A DNA stretch of 64,000 bases from Ruegeria spongiae (lineage in GTDB: Bacteria; Pseudomonadota; Alphaproteobacteria; Rhodobacterales; Rhodobacteraceae), in assembly GCF_023502395.1 (NCBI RefSeq), contig NZ_JAMFMB010000014.1:1-64000 (forward strand). Direction: 5' to 3'. Shown piece by piece: positions 27,495-36,457 of this stretch. Position 1 is the first letter of the stretch; each line of letters opens with the position of its first letter. Position numbers and translations under genes: made by a program. The notes below the pieces were generated by a model, which saw only the letters and a program-made list of their open reading frames with translations, was not told the origin of the DNA and searched no databases.

Positions 27495-27554
27495 TTACTT
27501 CGATTGCCGGTTAGGACTGTGCCGCCGCACCGGTTCGCGGCGCGGCAAGACCAT
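27495..27554 (-). CDS. candidate 19-residue small protein or leader peptide
   Basis: ATG at 27554, stop TAA at 27495, encoding MVLPRREPVRRHSPNRQSK, a very basic peptide. An AGGGGG motif lies about 11 nt upstream of the ATG (with GAGG also closer), and a strong terminator hairpin starts 7 nt after the stop. This gives a compact unit of small ORF plus terminator in an otherwise gene-free interval. I recognise no family. It could equally be a small RNA whose short frame is chance. Confidence 0.3.
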   Translation of the reverse strand: MVLPRREPVRRHSPNRQSK

Positions 27555-27811
27555 GGACCTCGTCCCCCTAAGACTTACCGGCCACAAGACAGTAACCGCA
27601 AATACGCCCTGGAAAAAGAGCGCATAGGTTGAGCATCAGGGTTTGGTCGCAATTTGATGACATCTGGGCAACAATCTATCCTGAGTTGACCTTATTGTTC
27701 CTGGCAACACCATAAATGGCCCCGATTCGCCTTACAAGTGCAGGGATCACAAAGCTGAGAGCCCTGTCACGGCATACCTGAATTTTCCTGCGCGCTCTGC
27801 CATCTCAGGGG

Positions 27812-27840
27812 TTTGCATCCCCAGGACATACGCTTATATT
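27812..27840 (+). promoter_or_regulatory. probable promoter of the host ssrA gene
   Basis: A -35-like TTTGCA at 27812 and -10-like TATATT at 27835, 17 bp apart, lie just upstream of the start of the tmRNA acceptor piece. The rest of the interval from 27555 to 27811 shows nothing I can support. Confidence 0.45.
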
Positions 27841-27905
27841 CACTCTGTTCCCTCGGGAACTATGGACATAAACGCGCTCGTAATAAACGGATCGGACCCG
27901 GGGGC
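27841..27905 (+). pseudogene. ssrA: 5' fragment of the host ssrA acceptor piece, cut by the island
   Basis: From about 27850 the sequence (CCCTCGGGAACTATGGACAT onward, through the GGAC motif near 27894) matches the acceptor piece of the intact tmRNA gene at 35.9 kb. The match ends at GGGGGC (27900-27905), within what should be the T-arm. The missing remainder (GGTACCCGG, the acceptor strand CGACTCC and CCA) is found at 42372-42391. The fragment keeps its promoter but would now transcribe into the island. Confidence 0.85.
27900..27905. mobile_element. attL core of the ssrA island
   Basis: GGGGGC here and at 42366-42371 is the only sequence shared by the two host-island junctions. Left of it is host tmRNA sequence, right of it is island DNA beginning TTATAGC. 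Confidence 0.7.
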
Positions 27906-27995
27906 TTATAGCTACCCGGAGAAAGTTACCCAAAACGGCCTGCTGATCGCTTTTCCCCCGAAAAGCCAAAAATGCTTTTGGTCCTTCCTACGTTC

Positions 27996-28024
27996 TTGAC
28001 ACGTATTTACTACCCACTTACCAT
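27996..28024 (+). promoter_or_regulatory. promoter of the recombinase operon
   Basis: A consensus -35 TTGACA at 27996 and -10 TACCAT at 28019 with 17 bp spacing, 30 bp before the first start codon. The -10 region overlaps TTTACC-type repeats that may bind the recombinases, so expression could be self-limited. Confidence 0.6.
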
Positions 28025-28032
28025 TTACCTAA
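28023..28032. repeat. ATTTACCTAA, left-end copy of an island-end repeat
   Basis: This ten-base word recurs in the same orientation at 42240-42249 near the other end of the island. Related TTACC/TTTAC words surround it (28004-28020). It is a candidate arm-type binding site for the recombinases or the accessory proteins. Confidence 0.4.
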
Positions 28033-28053
28033 CATTGAGGGGGCGGTTAGGGT

Positions 28054-29556
28054 TTGAGTGGCGGATTCAGGTTTCATCTTATTAGAAACATACCTTCTCG
28101 CCAGTTGGCGGGAAGGCCAACTCCGGCGATTCTAATTCCTCCGGAGGACGGGCTAGTGCTGGCAGATGCATGGCGCTTCCTTACAGAATATCCCTATGAG
28201 GACAAAAGCTCCTCTTGGAAAAGTGCTGCGGCTCGAACCATCGGCAAATTCTTCGACTACTATAAGGCGCAGCAATATCTGGCGCCTACGGATCCAACCC
28301 AAGCTAATCGGCTGATCAATGGGTACTTAACTTCGCTTCGCTACGGAACGATCCAGCAGGATGGTTCTGACCCTTTTGGCCTGTATTGGAAACCAGTGTC
28401 GAAGCAAGTGTATAGCCAGTCACGGACATATTTGAAAAGCTTTGTCGAAAAGCTTGAAGATTTCCACTCTGATAGCGCTCTTAGGGCGACATCTTTCTAC
28501 AACGCGGCAAGGCAGGCACGAAAAACTGAACAGCGACAAAGCCGGTCGCTGCTTTATCACACTGCGGCGCCCACCCAGAAAAATCAGGGAACTCGGCCGA
28601 ATTCTTCACTCGTCCTACGAAAATCACAGCGTGCAGTTGAGTTTCCCGAGGATAAGCTCAATGAGCTGATCTGGACTGGTTGCAAAAGAAAAAGGTCAGT
28701 ACCGGAGTTCTATGACCAAAACGGTCGGAGAACACTGGCCAGTCAGTACAACATCAATCTCATGATGGCGATTGCACTGATGGCGGGCGCGGGCCTCAGA
28801 AAGTCAGAGTTGTTTCACCTCTTTGTGGAGGATGTCTGGCCGACTAAGAAGACGGTTTACCTATACCACCCTGAGGATGGCGTTCACAAAAAGCACTCAG
28901 GCCCCAATCTGACGCGGCAGGAATACCTCATGAAGGAATTCGGCCGTGTTTCACGCCGCAAGATGCGAGGAAACCAAAAAGTAGGATGGAAGAACCTGCT
29001 GATTACCGACGCTTCTAACGAAAGGAGCGAGTGCCACTTTCTTCCAAAGTGGGAGGATCTGTTTTTTAGATTGTTCAACGAATATAGAAGCTTGGTTCTA
29101 CCAGACGATCTCGACCACCCGTATCTGTTCATATCACTTGACCGCGACAATTACGGGCAGCCATGGACGCCGGCAGCCCTGTCAAAGCAATTCACCGAAT
29201 CTGTAAAGACCATAGGCTTAGAGCCTAGAATGGACTTTGGGACAAATCCCCATGGCTGCCGCCACTACTACGGCCAGAGCCTCATGGACATGAAGTTATC
29301 ACCCGTAATCATTCAGCAGTGCATGCACCATATGAGCATCACGTCTCAACTGGTCTACACGCGGCCCACCCCCCTAAAGATCAATGACGCGTTGCGGCAA
29401 GCCCATACCGCGATGATGTCCAAGACTAATCCGGAAAGGACCGATCAGGAAGTCGGCATGGAAGGCAAACTGCTGATGGCCCAGTATAAAAGTGATCCAT
29501 CTGGTGTGTTCACTGAACAAAATCTAGGGTTTGGGAAGGATCACCTTAATGACTGA
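28054..29556 (+). CDS. tyrosine recombinase, GmtY-like
   Basis: A 500-residue recombinase starting at TTG 28054 (AGGGGG ribosome site 10 nt upstream). The catalytic set is visible: Arg249 in AGLRKSEL, His400 to Arg403 in HGCRH, a conserved HH at CMHHMS, and the nucleophile Tyr435 in VYTRP. The N-terminal half would be the core-binding domain. It is the first gene of an operon with 8-bp overlaps, the position and size of GmtY in Gamma-Mobile-Trio systems. That assignment is from memory of the family and needs a profile search. It should cut and rejoin the island ends. Confidence 0.8.
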   Translation: MSGGFRFHLIRNIPSRQLAGRPTPAILIPPEDGLVLADAWRFLTEYPYEDKSSSWKSAAARTIGKFFDYYKAQQYLAPTDPTQANRLINGYLTSLRYGTIQQDGSDPFGLYWKPVSKQVYSQSRTYLKSFVEKLEDFHSDSALRATSFYNAARQARKTEQRQSRSLLYHTAAPTQKNQGTRPNSSLVLRKSQRAVEFPEDKLNELIWTGCKRKRSVPEFYDQNGRRTLASQYNINLMMAIALMAGAGLRKSELFHLFVEDVWPTKKTVYLYHPEDGVHKKHSGPNLTRQEYLMKEFGRVSRRKMRGNQKVGWKNLLITDASNERSECHFLPKWEDLFFRLFNEYRSLVLPDDLDHPYLFISLDRDNYGQPWTPAALSKQFTESVKTIGLEPRMDFGTNPHGCRHYYGQSLMDMKLSPVIIQQCMHHMSITSQLVYTRPTPLKINDALRQAHTAMMSKTNPERTDQEVGMEGKLLMAQYKSDPSGVFTEQNLGFGKDHLND

Positions 29557-32500
29557 GCAGTACAAGTACTCGACCCTGAAGGTGGAAGTCTTCGACGGAG
29601 TGAGGGTGAACACATCCGAAACCCAAGTTTGGGTGAAGGAAGATCTCGGTCGCTGGAGGTCGCTATTCCTTAAATGGAGCAAGGAAGGTGAAAATGAGAG
29701 AGCCGAAACGGCACTTTACAATGCTAACCTCAGAGCAGGAAAAGAAAATAAACAAGTCAATTCATCAGCTAAAACCCGACAACATGATCTTTACACGGGC
29801 TGGAAGTGGGAGAGTATCGCTGAACTCTGCGAGCTATTGTCAATCAAGGAGGTTCAAGCGTTTTTCGAAGCAATTGTGGAAGAACAGGCCAATTCCAAAA
29901 CCAAGGCAGCGTTGTATAGATCAAACCAATCTATTCGGAAATTTTTGGATGAGGCGTTAGGCAAAACACTGGTGTTGCTTCCTATGACACGCCGCGGTCA
30001 GCTCAAATGGCATCCATACAATCCAACAATTAGGCGGGACACTCAACTTGCGGATAGCGTCGACCAAGCGTTCTCTGGCTGGACTGATGGGAGGCTTAAT
30101 TCTGTAGCAGCGTCTTTTTTCAACTACACAGATATGAAGCAAGCCTCTCAACTGACCGAAGAGTTCTGCAAATCATACTATCACACCCCTTTCGTAAAGG
30201 CCTTACCGACAAATAGAACGTCTTTGTACAACAAAACGTTAGAGGCGATTGCCAGCGTTGCTAGGGAGCAAGACCCCAACTACTTTGCTCCAGCACTTAC
30301 CCGAGACGCCTATGTTGTGAAAAGGAAGCTTACTGATACTGATTTTTGGTGGCTGACAGACGCATCCAAAGGCGGCGCTCCGGAGTGGGCGACTTGGCAG
30401 GAAATGGCAACGCAATGGCTTGCTAATGTTTCTGACAAAAAACTCGATGGAAAGGTCAACGCCATCACTCATTTTGTCAGTTTTCTCCGCGAAAACTCAA
30501 AGGAGATACTGAACCCCCGCTTGGTGCATCGGCAGGATATTGCGGAAGTTAATTACTCAGAAGAGCCAAACTTTATTAGTTGGCTGGAGGACAACGTAGC
30601 GCAAGAGCCCTCGTACAAAACGACGACCGCCCTGCATCAGTTCTTTGCCCACGTAGAAAAGGAATACAGATACGAAGAGCCAGACGCTGCCTTTCTGAAC
30701 CCAGTGCATGAATCCGACTCGCAACGTTTCTTTTCGAGCTCCACAAATCGTGGGAAGAGCAACAAAAATCCCCTCCCCTCAGAAATCATCCAAATGGCAA
30801 TCGAGGTCATCACAGAGGATGATTTTGCCTTTCCGAAATCATTCAAAAATCAGCACATCAGAAGCATATATACAGGCCGCGGCGAACGAGAAGATGTCTG
30901 GTGCCCCGTCGTTGCAACTGCACTTCTGACGCTTTTGACCCTTCCTATTCGAACACTCCAGGCCTGCTTACTGGATTCTGGGGAGGCCGACGAGTTCCTC
31001 GTTGATACTGACGGAGAACTTGTGAAAAACAGGCATCCGCTTGCTCAAAAGGGTCGCGAAGTTGGTTGTCTTCGAACATTCCCTGGCCGTCTGGGTTCCG
31101 ATAGCTTTGTCGGGTTCTTTATCAACACCAACAAAACAGCTGTGAAACAGTCTGGAGAGCTAGAAACTGGGTATGAAATCCCATGGTGTGAAGAGCGATT
31201 GATTAAGCAACTTCATCGACTGCGGGATTGGCAGATCAATAATAATCCTGTTCCCGCAATGCTTGCTCGATCTGAGCTCAAAGACAAAAGTCAGAGGGTT
31301 AACTCAACCCTTCCTAACCAGCCCAAGTACACCTTCTTGTTCCGTGATGCGACAAGTGCGACGAACAAACTTCTGCCTATAACCAGCGCAAAAATAACAG
31401 CATTTTGGGGGCATGTTTGTCTGGAAGTTCAAAACCGCCTCGAAAAGCTAGGTCAGTCGGTGCAATTGGTTCGTTGGACAGGGAAGAAGGGTCGCAGAGC
31501 AGAACCCCACCCTCTGTATACACTGCACAGCCTGAGAGTCTCCGGAATCACAAACTTTATTGAGCATGGCGTTCCAATTCATGTGATCTCGGAGTTTGTT
31601 TCCGGCCATGCCCAGCTTATCATGACGCTGTACTACACTAAGCTGAATCCAGGCGCTATTCGCGACAAGTTAGACTTAGCCTATGAAAATATGAGATCTG
31701 TTTCCGAAGAAGACTTCTTCGATAAACTCGAAGAAATGTCAGACCGCTTTCTCGAAAACCAGTCTGAGGGATCGCCAGGAAAGAGAACTCTGCTTGAGTC
31801 AGAGCCGGGTTTCTGGAGCTTTGATATTGATGGGGTGTGCCCGGTTGGTCGTTCCAATTGTAGTTCGGGCCGTTTGAATGGGCATTCTGAGAATGGAAAG
31901 CCGGTCTTCGGAGCTATTGTTCCTGATGGTTTTAACTGCTCTCAATGTAGGTTTTGGCTGACCGGGCCAGATTTTTTGGTTGGGCAGGCGACCATGTTCA
32001 ACAACCTTTTATATGTCATTCGAGAGCGATCTGCTGAACGCGAAAAAATTCTCGAGAAGGTTGATGAGCAGCGCAACTCAGGAAATACCCGAAAAGCCAA
32101 AATACTTGGTGAGCAGTTAAAGAAGATTGAGGATGAGCTGACCGACAAGGTCACATCTCTCGGAACGCGCCTTGAAAGGTTTTACGCATCCAAGCAGCTC
32201 AAAAGTGATAACAAAAACAGAGCTAGTTCCGAGCAATCTTCTCACGCAATGCTGACTTCAATGAGTGCAGACGAGCTACAGATTGTACTTGAAGAAACCA
32301 AGTCTTGGGAGCTGGTAGAGTTCGCGGCACAGTCCTTCGAGTTCTTTCCGCACATTCCAGTTTCTTCAGCTCGCTTCAGGAAGCAGTTGCTTTTGGAGCA
32401 AATGGCTCAGCGGAACGGGTTGAAGCCCCTCTTCCTACATCTCTCAGACGACGAGGCCCAGACAGCAGCTAACAAGCTCACCGACCTTTTGACCAAATCT

Positions 32501-32659
32501 GTCGGACGAGAAGCTCTAAACAGCCTGATGTCTGGTGAGCAATCTCTCCTCGAATTAGGACTGATTGGTGATTTTGAAATAGCAGTCGGTGACGCGATCC
32601 CTACGCCATCACTACTGACTAGAACCATAAGTCTATTGGAGGTCGCTAGCGGTGACTAA
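29549..32659 (+). CDS. large tyrosine recombinase-like protein, GmtZ-like
   Basis: 1036 residues from the ATG at 29549, which overlaps the previous stop by 8 bp and follows GGGAAGG. Around residues 660-696 it has a second recombinase active-site set: His660 to Arg663 in LHSLR, GHA with His687, and LYYTK with Tyr695/696. A cysteine cluster follows (CPVGRSNC, then NCSQCRFW, about residues 764-800), probably a zinc-binding module, and then a coiled-coil region. Size and layout match GmtZ (VPA1269-like). Like Tn554 TnpB it probably acts together with the first recombinase. Confidence 0.75.
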   Translation: MTEQYKYSTLKVEVFDGVRVNTSETQVWVKEDLGRWRSLFLKWSKEGENERAETALYNANLRAGKENKQVNSSAKTRQHDLYTGWKWESIAELCELLSIKEVQAFFEAIVEEQANSKTKAALYRSNQSIRKFLDEALGKTLVLLPMTRRGQLKWHPYNPTIRRDTQLADSVDQAFSGWTDGRLNSVAASFFNYTDMKQASQLTEEFCKSYYHTPFVKALPTNRTSLYNKTLEAIASVAREQDPNYFAPALTRDAYVVKRKLTDTDFWWLTDASKGGAPEWATWQEMATQWLANVSDKKLDGKVNAITHFVSFLRENSKEILNPRLVHRQDIAEVNYSEEPNFISWLEDNVAQEPSYKTTTALHQFFAHVEKEYRYEEPDAAFLNPVHESDSQRFFSSSTNRGKSNKNPLPSEIIQMAIEVITEDDFAFPKSFKNQHIRSIYTGRGEREDVWCPVVATALLTLLTLPIRTLQACLLDSGEADEFLVDTDGELVKNRHPLAQKGREVGCLRTFPGRLGSDSFVGFFINTNKTAVKQSGELETGYEIPWCEERLIKQLHRLRDWQINNNPVPAMLARSELKDKSQRVNSTLPNQPKYTFLFRDATSATNKLLPITSAKITAFWGHVCLEVQNRLEKLGQSVQLVRWTGKKGRRAEPHPLYTLHSLRVSGITNFIEHGVPIHVISEFVSGHAQLIMTLYYTKLNPGAIRDKLDLAYENMRSVSEEDFFDKLEEMSDRFLENQSEGSPGKRTLLESEPGFWSFDIDGVCPVGRSNCSSGRLNGHSENGKPVFGAIVPDGFNCSQCRFWLTGPDFLVGQATMFNNLLYVIRERSAEREKILEKVDEQRNSGNTRKAKILGEQLKKIEDELTDKVTSLGTRLERFYASKQLKSDNKNRASSEQSSHAMLTSMSADELQIVLEETKSWELVEFAAQSFEFFPHIPVSSARFRKQLLLEQMAQRNGLKPLFLHLSDDEAQTAANKLTDLLTKSVGREALNSLMSGEQSLLELGLIGDFEIAVGDAIPTPSLLTRTISLLEVASGD

Positions 32660-33101
32660 GAGTACAGCGCAGATGAAGCAGGAAAGCGTTGATCGTTTCA
32701 ACGCGTGGATCGCAGAACGAAAAGCAAAGGAAGACTGGTCTGAATACATCCGAAGAGGCCAGCTGAATCGAAGCGAGATCTCAACGGAATGTGGGTTTGC
32801 CAGGTCGGCCTTCTCAACCAACGATCTTTTAAAATCTGCCTTAGCTAAAGCGGAGAAGAAATTGATCGCGGAGGACATTCTTGCGCCAGTATCTGCTTCA
32901 ACTGGATCCAGCGATCAACAAGAGAAACGAGCGCCTGTTGGCCCAGACCCCAGAGATCAGGAAATCAAGCGACTGAGAGAACGTGTGTCCACGCTTGCCG
33001 CTGAGAACGCTGAACTCAAAGCGCAACTGAAGTCTCGAAACACAATTCTCGATGAAATAATTCCAAGGGGTCGCCGAGTGAACCTTGGAGAACAGCCATG
33101 A
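32652..33101 (+). CDS. small coiled-coil accessory protein (VPA1267/TnpC-like)
   Basis: A 149-residue hydrophilic protein starting at GTG 32652 (GGAGG at 32638), overlapping the previous gene by 8 bp. The N-terminal half has a DNA-binding look (WSEYIRRGQLNRSEISTECG, then FARSAFSTN), and the C-terminal half is a leucine-heptad coiled coil (about residues 100-132). In position and design it resembles Tn554 TnpC and the VPA1267 family that accompanies Gamma-Mobile-Trio genes. It is probably an accessory DNA-binding protein. Confidence 0.6.
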   Translation: MTKSTAQMKQESVDRFNAWIAERKAKEDWSEYIRRGQLNRSEISTECGFARSAFSTNDLLKSALAKAEKKLIAEDILAPVSASTGSSDQQEKRAPVGPDPRDQEIKRLRERVSTLAAENAELKAQLKSRNTILDEIIPRGRRVNLGEQP

Positions 33102-35197
33102 AGCCAGGTTATGAGCTTTGGTTTCGGAGCCGCGCCACCCTCGCAGCAAGTGACTTATCTGGCGCCGGGGGAGTGTCAACTGGGTTGGCGCGGCCCGCAG
33201 CGACGAAGGAGCGAGGACACGGCCCAGTTGATGCGAGAACGGGGTCTGATACGTCTAAATGCGAGAGTGTGGATGCGGATACGGAAACAAAGCGTGGCTT
33301 TGGGTTTGGAGGGTCGTCATCTGAGCAAATCAGAAACCTGAACTACGCTACCTTCCTCCGTGAAGATCCTGACTTTGTCGGAATAGGTAGCGCTCGCGCT
33401 GGAAAACTGGTCAAAGCATTTGGATTGGATCTTCACGCTGCGATCATCAGCAAAGACAAACGCCTCAATGGTTTATTACCGCTTGAAGTCGCCGCGGTCC
33501 TTTGCTCAATTTATCCGCAGAAGCTCGAACAAGCCAGTCTAGCACTCTACCTAGACGAAATCGGAATTAGTAGGTGGGTTGGTCGAATAATTGTTCGTGC
33601 CTGGGGATCCCGCGGCGTTGAGGCTCTTAGGGAAAACCCATACCTTCTGGTCTCCTGGCTTAGCTGGCCAAAAGTTGACGAACTCGGCTTGGCAATGGGT
33701 GTCAAAGGTAATGACACGAGGAGGCTCACAGCGGCTGTAGAAGCCGTGTTGTACACTCGGCTAGAGCGTGGGCACACTTGGACACCGGAGAACACCCTGA
33801 AGGCGCGTTTGAGGACTCTTCTTCGCTCTGATGAGTTAATAGAAGAGGCGCTAGACGCATCGGTCGAACACATGGGGGCAATCCTGATTGCGGGAGGATA
33901 CCAGCCAATCGGTGCTGGCGTCATGGAAAGAGTGCTCGCTAGACGCGCTCTCAGGCTCTCTCAGGCGCAGGGAGACCTTTTTAGGGCCGAGGTTGGGTCT
34001 AACGTTGTTGACGGCATTCTCAAGCCAATAGAGCGGGCACAGGGGTTCCCCTTCACATCCCCGCAACGAAGAGCAATCGAAACCGCAATCAATCACCCAT
34101 TTTGCCAGTTGGGTGGCTATGCCGGCAGTGGCAAGACAAGCGTCTTGAAAGGTGTATGCAATGTGGCCGTAGCGAATGGCCGAACGGTTCACCTGATGGC
34201 ATTAGCAGGCAGGGCGGCAAAGAGGATTACAGAGGCCACAGGGTTCCCAGCCTCCACCATCTATAAGTTCATCAAAGACCATCAGGGAACCGAACTGAAT
34301 TCTTCGCATATGATCGTTATCGATGAGGCCAGTATGGTTGATCTGTCCGACATGTATCGTGTTATCCGGGCTTCGGGCGATGCACAGATAGTCCTTACGG
34401 GAGACCCCGCACAATTACCACCTATCGGTTTTGGCACCCCCTTCAATGACTTAATGCGAGACGATGAGATCCGCTCGGTCACCCTTGATCGTGTTCACAG
34501 ACAGTCAGCAAGTTCAGGCATTCCAACTATTGCGGAGGGCGTGCGGGACGGCATCACCCCAAACCTTCTTGGTTTTACTGGTACAGGCGAAGGTGTTACC
34601 TTCTTTGATGCAGCACCAGAAGACGCCCCGGAAATCATCAAGAATATCGGGCGTCAATTTGTTCAGGCTGGAACTGAGCGGGACGATATTCAGATCATCT
34701 GTCCGGTCAAAAAGCATGCAGGCGGTGTTATCGAGCTCAACAACTATTTCTCAGATCTGAAGCCGGGTCGCCCAACCATGTTGAACAGGCCGGATATCAG
34801 GGTCGGAGATCCTATAGTTTACCTCAAAACAGATCTCGAAAGAGGTCTTCGTAATGGCTCTCTTGGCCGCCTACTAGAACCTGAGTTGGCGGAGTTTGAT
34901 GGTGAAGAGGTTGATCTGACCTGGTCGGATGCTGACAATATCGACCTCGCCTACTGCCTAACGGTCCACAAATCTCAAGGTTCTCAATGGCGCCGTGTCA
35001 TCGTGCCTATCTTCAATCTTAGCAAAAGTAAATTCGTTGATAGATCAATGATTTACACCGCAATAACTCGTGCAACTGAGCAGGTTGTTCTGATTGGCGA
35101 TTTCGAGGTGCTAAGGGTTGCCATTGAGGGTCAAACAGCTGCTAACCGCCGGCAAACAGCAATGGACTATCACATCGGAAGGTGTCTCGATGACTGA
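33098..35197 (+). CDS. RecD-like SF1B helicase of the recombinase operon
   Basis: A 699-residue ATPase overlapping the previous stop (ATGA). The first 90 residues are low-complexity. A helix-hairpin-helix-like segment follows (FVGIGSARAGKLVKAFG), then the helicase core: Walker A GYAGSGKT near residue 342, Walker B IDEAS near 408, and motif VI region LTVHKSQGSQW near 625. It resembles RecD2/TraA-type 5'-3' helicases. A helicase inside a recombinase trio operon is not part of the trio as I know it, so it may process ends or aid replication during transfer. Confidence 0.82.
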   Translation: MKPGYELWFRSRATLAASDLSGAGGVSTGLARPAATKERGHGPVDARTGSDTSKCESVDADTETKRGFGFGGSSSEQIRNLNYATFLREDPDFVGIGSARAGKLVKAFGLDLHAAIISKDKRLNGLLPLEVAAVLCSIYPQKLEQASLALYLDEIGISRWVGRIIVRAWGSRGVEALRENPYLLVSWLSWPKVDELGLAMGVKGNDTRRLTAAVEAVLYTRLERGHTWTPENTLKARLRTLLRSDELIEEALDASVEHMGAILIAGGYQPIGAGVMERVLARRALRLSQAQGDLFRAEVGSNVVDGILKPIERAQGFPFTSPQRRAIETAINHPFCQLGGYAGSGKTSVLKGVCNVAVANGRTVHLMALAGRAAKRITEATGFPASTIYKFIKDHQGTELNSSHMIVIDEASMVDLSDMYRVIRASGDAQIVLTGDPAQLPPIGFGTPFNDLMRDDEIRSVTLDRVHRQSASSGIPTIAEGVRDGITPNLLGFTGTGEGVTFFDAAPEDAPEIIKNIGRQFVQAGTERDDIQIICPVKKHAGGVIELNNYFSDLKPGRPTMLNRPDIRVGDPIVYLKTDLERGLRNGSLGRLLEPELAEFDGEEVDLTWSDADNIDLAYCLTVHKSQGSQWRRVIVPIFNLSKSKFVDRSMIYTAITRATEQVVLIGDFEVLRVAIEGQTAANRRQTAMDYHIGRCLDD

Positions 35198-35870
35198 CAA
35201 ATTAAACGCTGAAACAGCCGAGTACAGGACCGCACTTGCTTACTACACGACCATAAAAGAAGAGACTACTGACCCAAGAAGTCTCAGATGCTTAGAGAAT
35301 GTCTGGACGGTTGGTAACAAAATGCTGGAGCACGGCGACACAATCACAACTTCTGGATTAGCTCGTCGATGCTTAGACCAATTTGGAGAACCAAGCGCAC
35401 AGACAATCTACAACAATAGTTCAGGGCTAAAGCTGCTCGTCAAAAAATTGAAAGCAGCTCACACGGCGTCACCGGGAAAGCGGAAAAAGACATCAGGTAA
35501 TTCAACAGCCGACCAGGCAATGAATACTGTCCTCGACGCTGTCACCAGCCCCAAGCACCGCTCCACGATCCGCGATATTTTTCTAGAAAACCAACAGCTT
35601 AAATCAGACATTCGTATCCTTGATGCCTTCCTGAAGGAATTCAAAGCCGCCGATTTTGCAGCGAGTAAGTCCCAAGTCACGAGTGCACAGATTGCAGATC
35701 AGGCGAAGCTTGGACTTACACAGGAGGAAAGAGCGTCCATCCGAGAGTTTCTTGAAACTACACTCTACAACGAAGGCTACGACCTTCGGGATGGGGAAAT
35801 TTTCAAGGGCCGCCGCCCACTTCAGGCAACTGGTTTCGTTGCCGCGATCATGAATGTGCTCGAAGACTGA
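35190..35870 (+). CDS. small GmtX-like protein, last gene of the recombinase operon
   Basis: 226 residues from the ATG at 35190 (GGAAGG upstream, 8-bp overlap with the helicase gene); an in-frame start at 35118 is rejected. The N-terminal region contains FGEPSAQTIYNNSSGLKLLV, which recalls the PxAQTIRN-type segment of GmtX. The middle is charged with coiled-coil potential, and the C-terminal part looks structured (LTQEERASIREFLETTLYNEG). The function of GmtX is not known. If correct, all three trio components are present. The element tmRNA promoter begins 9 bp after its stop. Confidence 0.6.
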   Translation: MTDKLNAETAEYRTALAYYTTIKEETTDPRSLRCLENVWTVGNKMLEHGDTITTSGLARRCLDQFGEPSAQTIYNNSSGLKLLVKKLKAAHTASPGKRKKTSGNSTADQAMNTVLDAVTSPKHRSTIRDIFLENQQLKSDIRILDAFLKEFKAADFAASKSQVTSAQIADQAKLGLTQEERASIREFLETTLYNEGYDLRDGEIFKGRRPLQATGFVAAIMNVLED

Positions 35871-35878
35871 TATGGCAC

Positions 35879-35908
35879 TTGAAATTGGCAGTGTATACAG
35901 CCTATATC
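35879..35908 (+). promoter_or_regulatory. promoter of the island-borne ssrA gene
   Basis: TTGAAA at 35879 and TATATC at 35903 (18 bp spacing), immediately before the tmRNA acceptor piece. It starts only 9 bp after the last recombinase-operon gene, so the tmRNA can be expressed independently of that operon. Confidence 0.45.
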
Positions 35909-35914
35909 TGTAGC

Positions 35915-36224
35915 GTCCCTCGGGACTATGGACATAAAGGCGCTTGTAATAAGCGGGCCGGACGGGGGTGCGATTCCCCCCAGCTCCACCAAAAACCCTT
36001 TCATTTGAAGGGCATTGAGGGGCTGAATTAGGGTCGACGGACGTCTAAAGAAGTTAGCTTTGTCTCGGCTGTCTGCCACCGTTATCGGCGAAAACAGTAC
36101 AATTGCAAATGACAATCGTGCTCCGGTTGCAGTTGCTGCGTAAGCAGTAGCAAGACCGAAACTTAAGCCCTTGCGCCTAGCCGCGTAAGGCGGGGTTCGT
36201 AGGCACCTGGCAACAGAAGCCTGC
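35915..36224 (+). ncRNA. ssrA: complete two-piece tmRNA gene carried by the island
   Basis: The acceptor piece comes first (about 35915-35991): a GGAC motif, T-arm GGGGG-TGCGATT-CCCCC, acceptor strand CAGCTCC and an encoded CCA. A 27-base spacer (35992-36018) follows, then the coding piece starting GGGGCTG at 36019, which pairs with CAGCTCC. The tag frame at 36105-36143 encodes ANDNRAPVAVAA and stops at TAA. The coding piece ends near the hairpin closing at 36224. The order is that of circularly permuted alphaproteobacterial ssrA. It differs from the host copy at scattered positions, including compensatory acceptor-stem changes. Confidence 0.93.
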
Positions 36225-36426
36225 ACTTTCAGCCACCTATCACACCGTACGTTGAAGACTGTTTGTCTGACCCCGGTGGACTTGTATTTAGGCAGGCCCA
36301 AAATATCTCGCTCGAATGGTATAGCCAAAGAAGGAGCTATTGTTTAGCGTCGAGCTTAACGAGCAACCGGGCAGATTCGCGCGAGACCTTCAGCACATTT
36401 TGATGCGAAAATCACTTTGCTGAATA

Positions 36427-36457
36427 ACATCTTAACGGACACTCCCCATTAAGATGT
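36427..36457. promoter_or_regulatory. inverted repeat just upstream of the R-M operon
   Basis: ACATCTTAA (36427-36435) and TTAAGATGT (36449-36457) form a perfect 9-bp inverted repeat around a 13-base spacer, 13 bp before the hsdM start. The start has no obvious Shine-Dalgarno sequence, so the repeat could be an operator or an RNA hairpin that sets R-M expression. Confidence 0.5.

Noticed and set aside
27906-35870. Recombinase operon as a Tn554-type transposon
   Set aside because: The two-recombinase plus small-protein order is similar, but the second recombinase is much larger than TnpB. The helicase and the GmtX-like gene also do not belong to Tn554. Kept only as an alternative.
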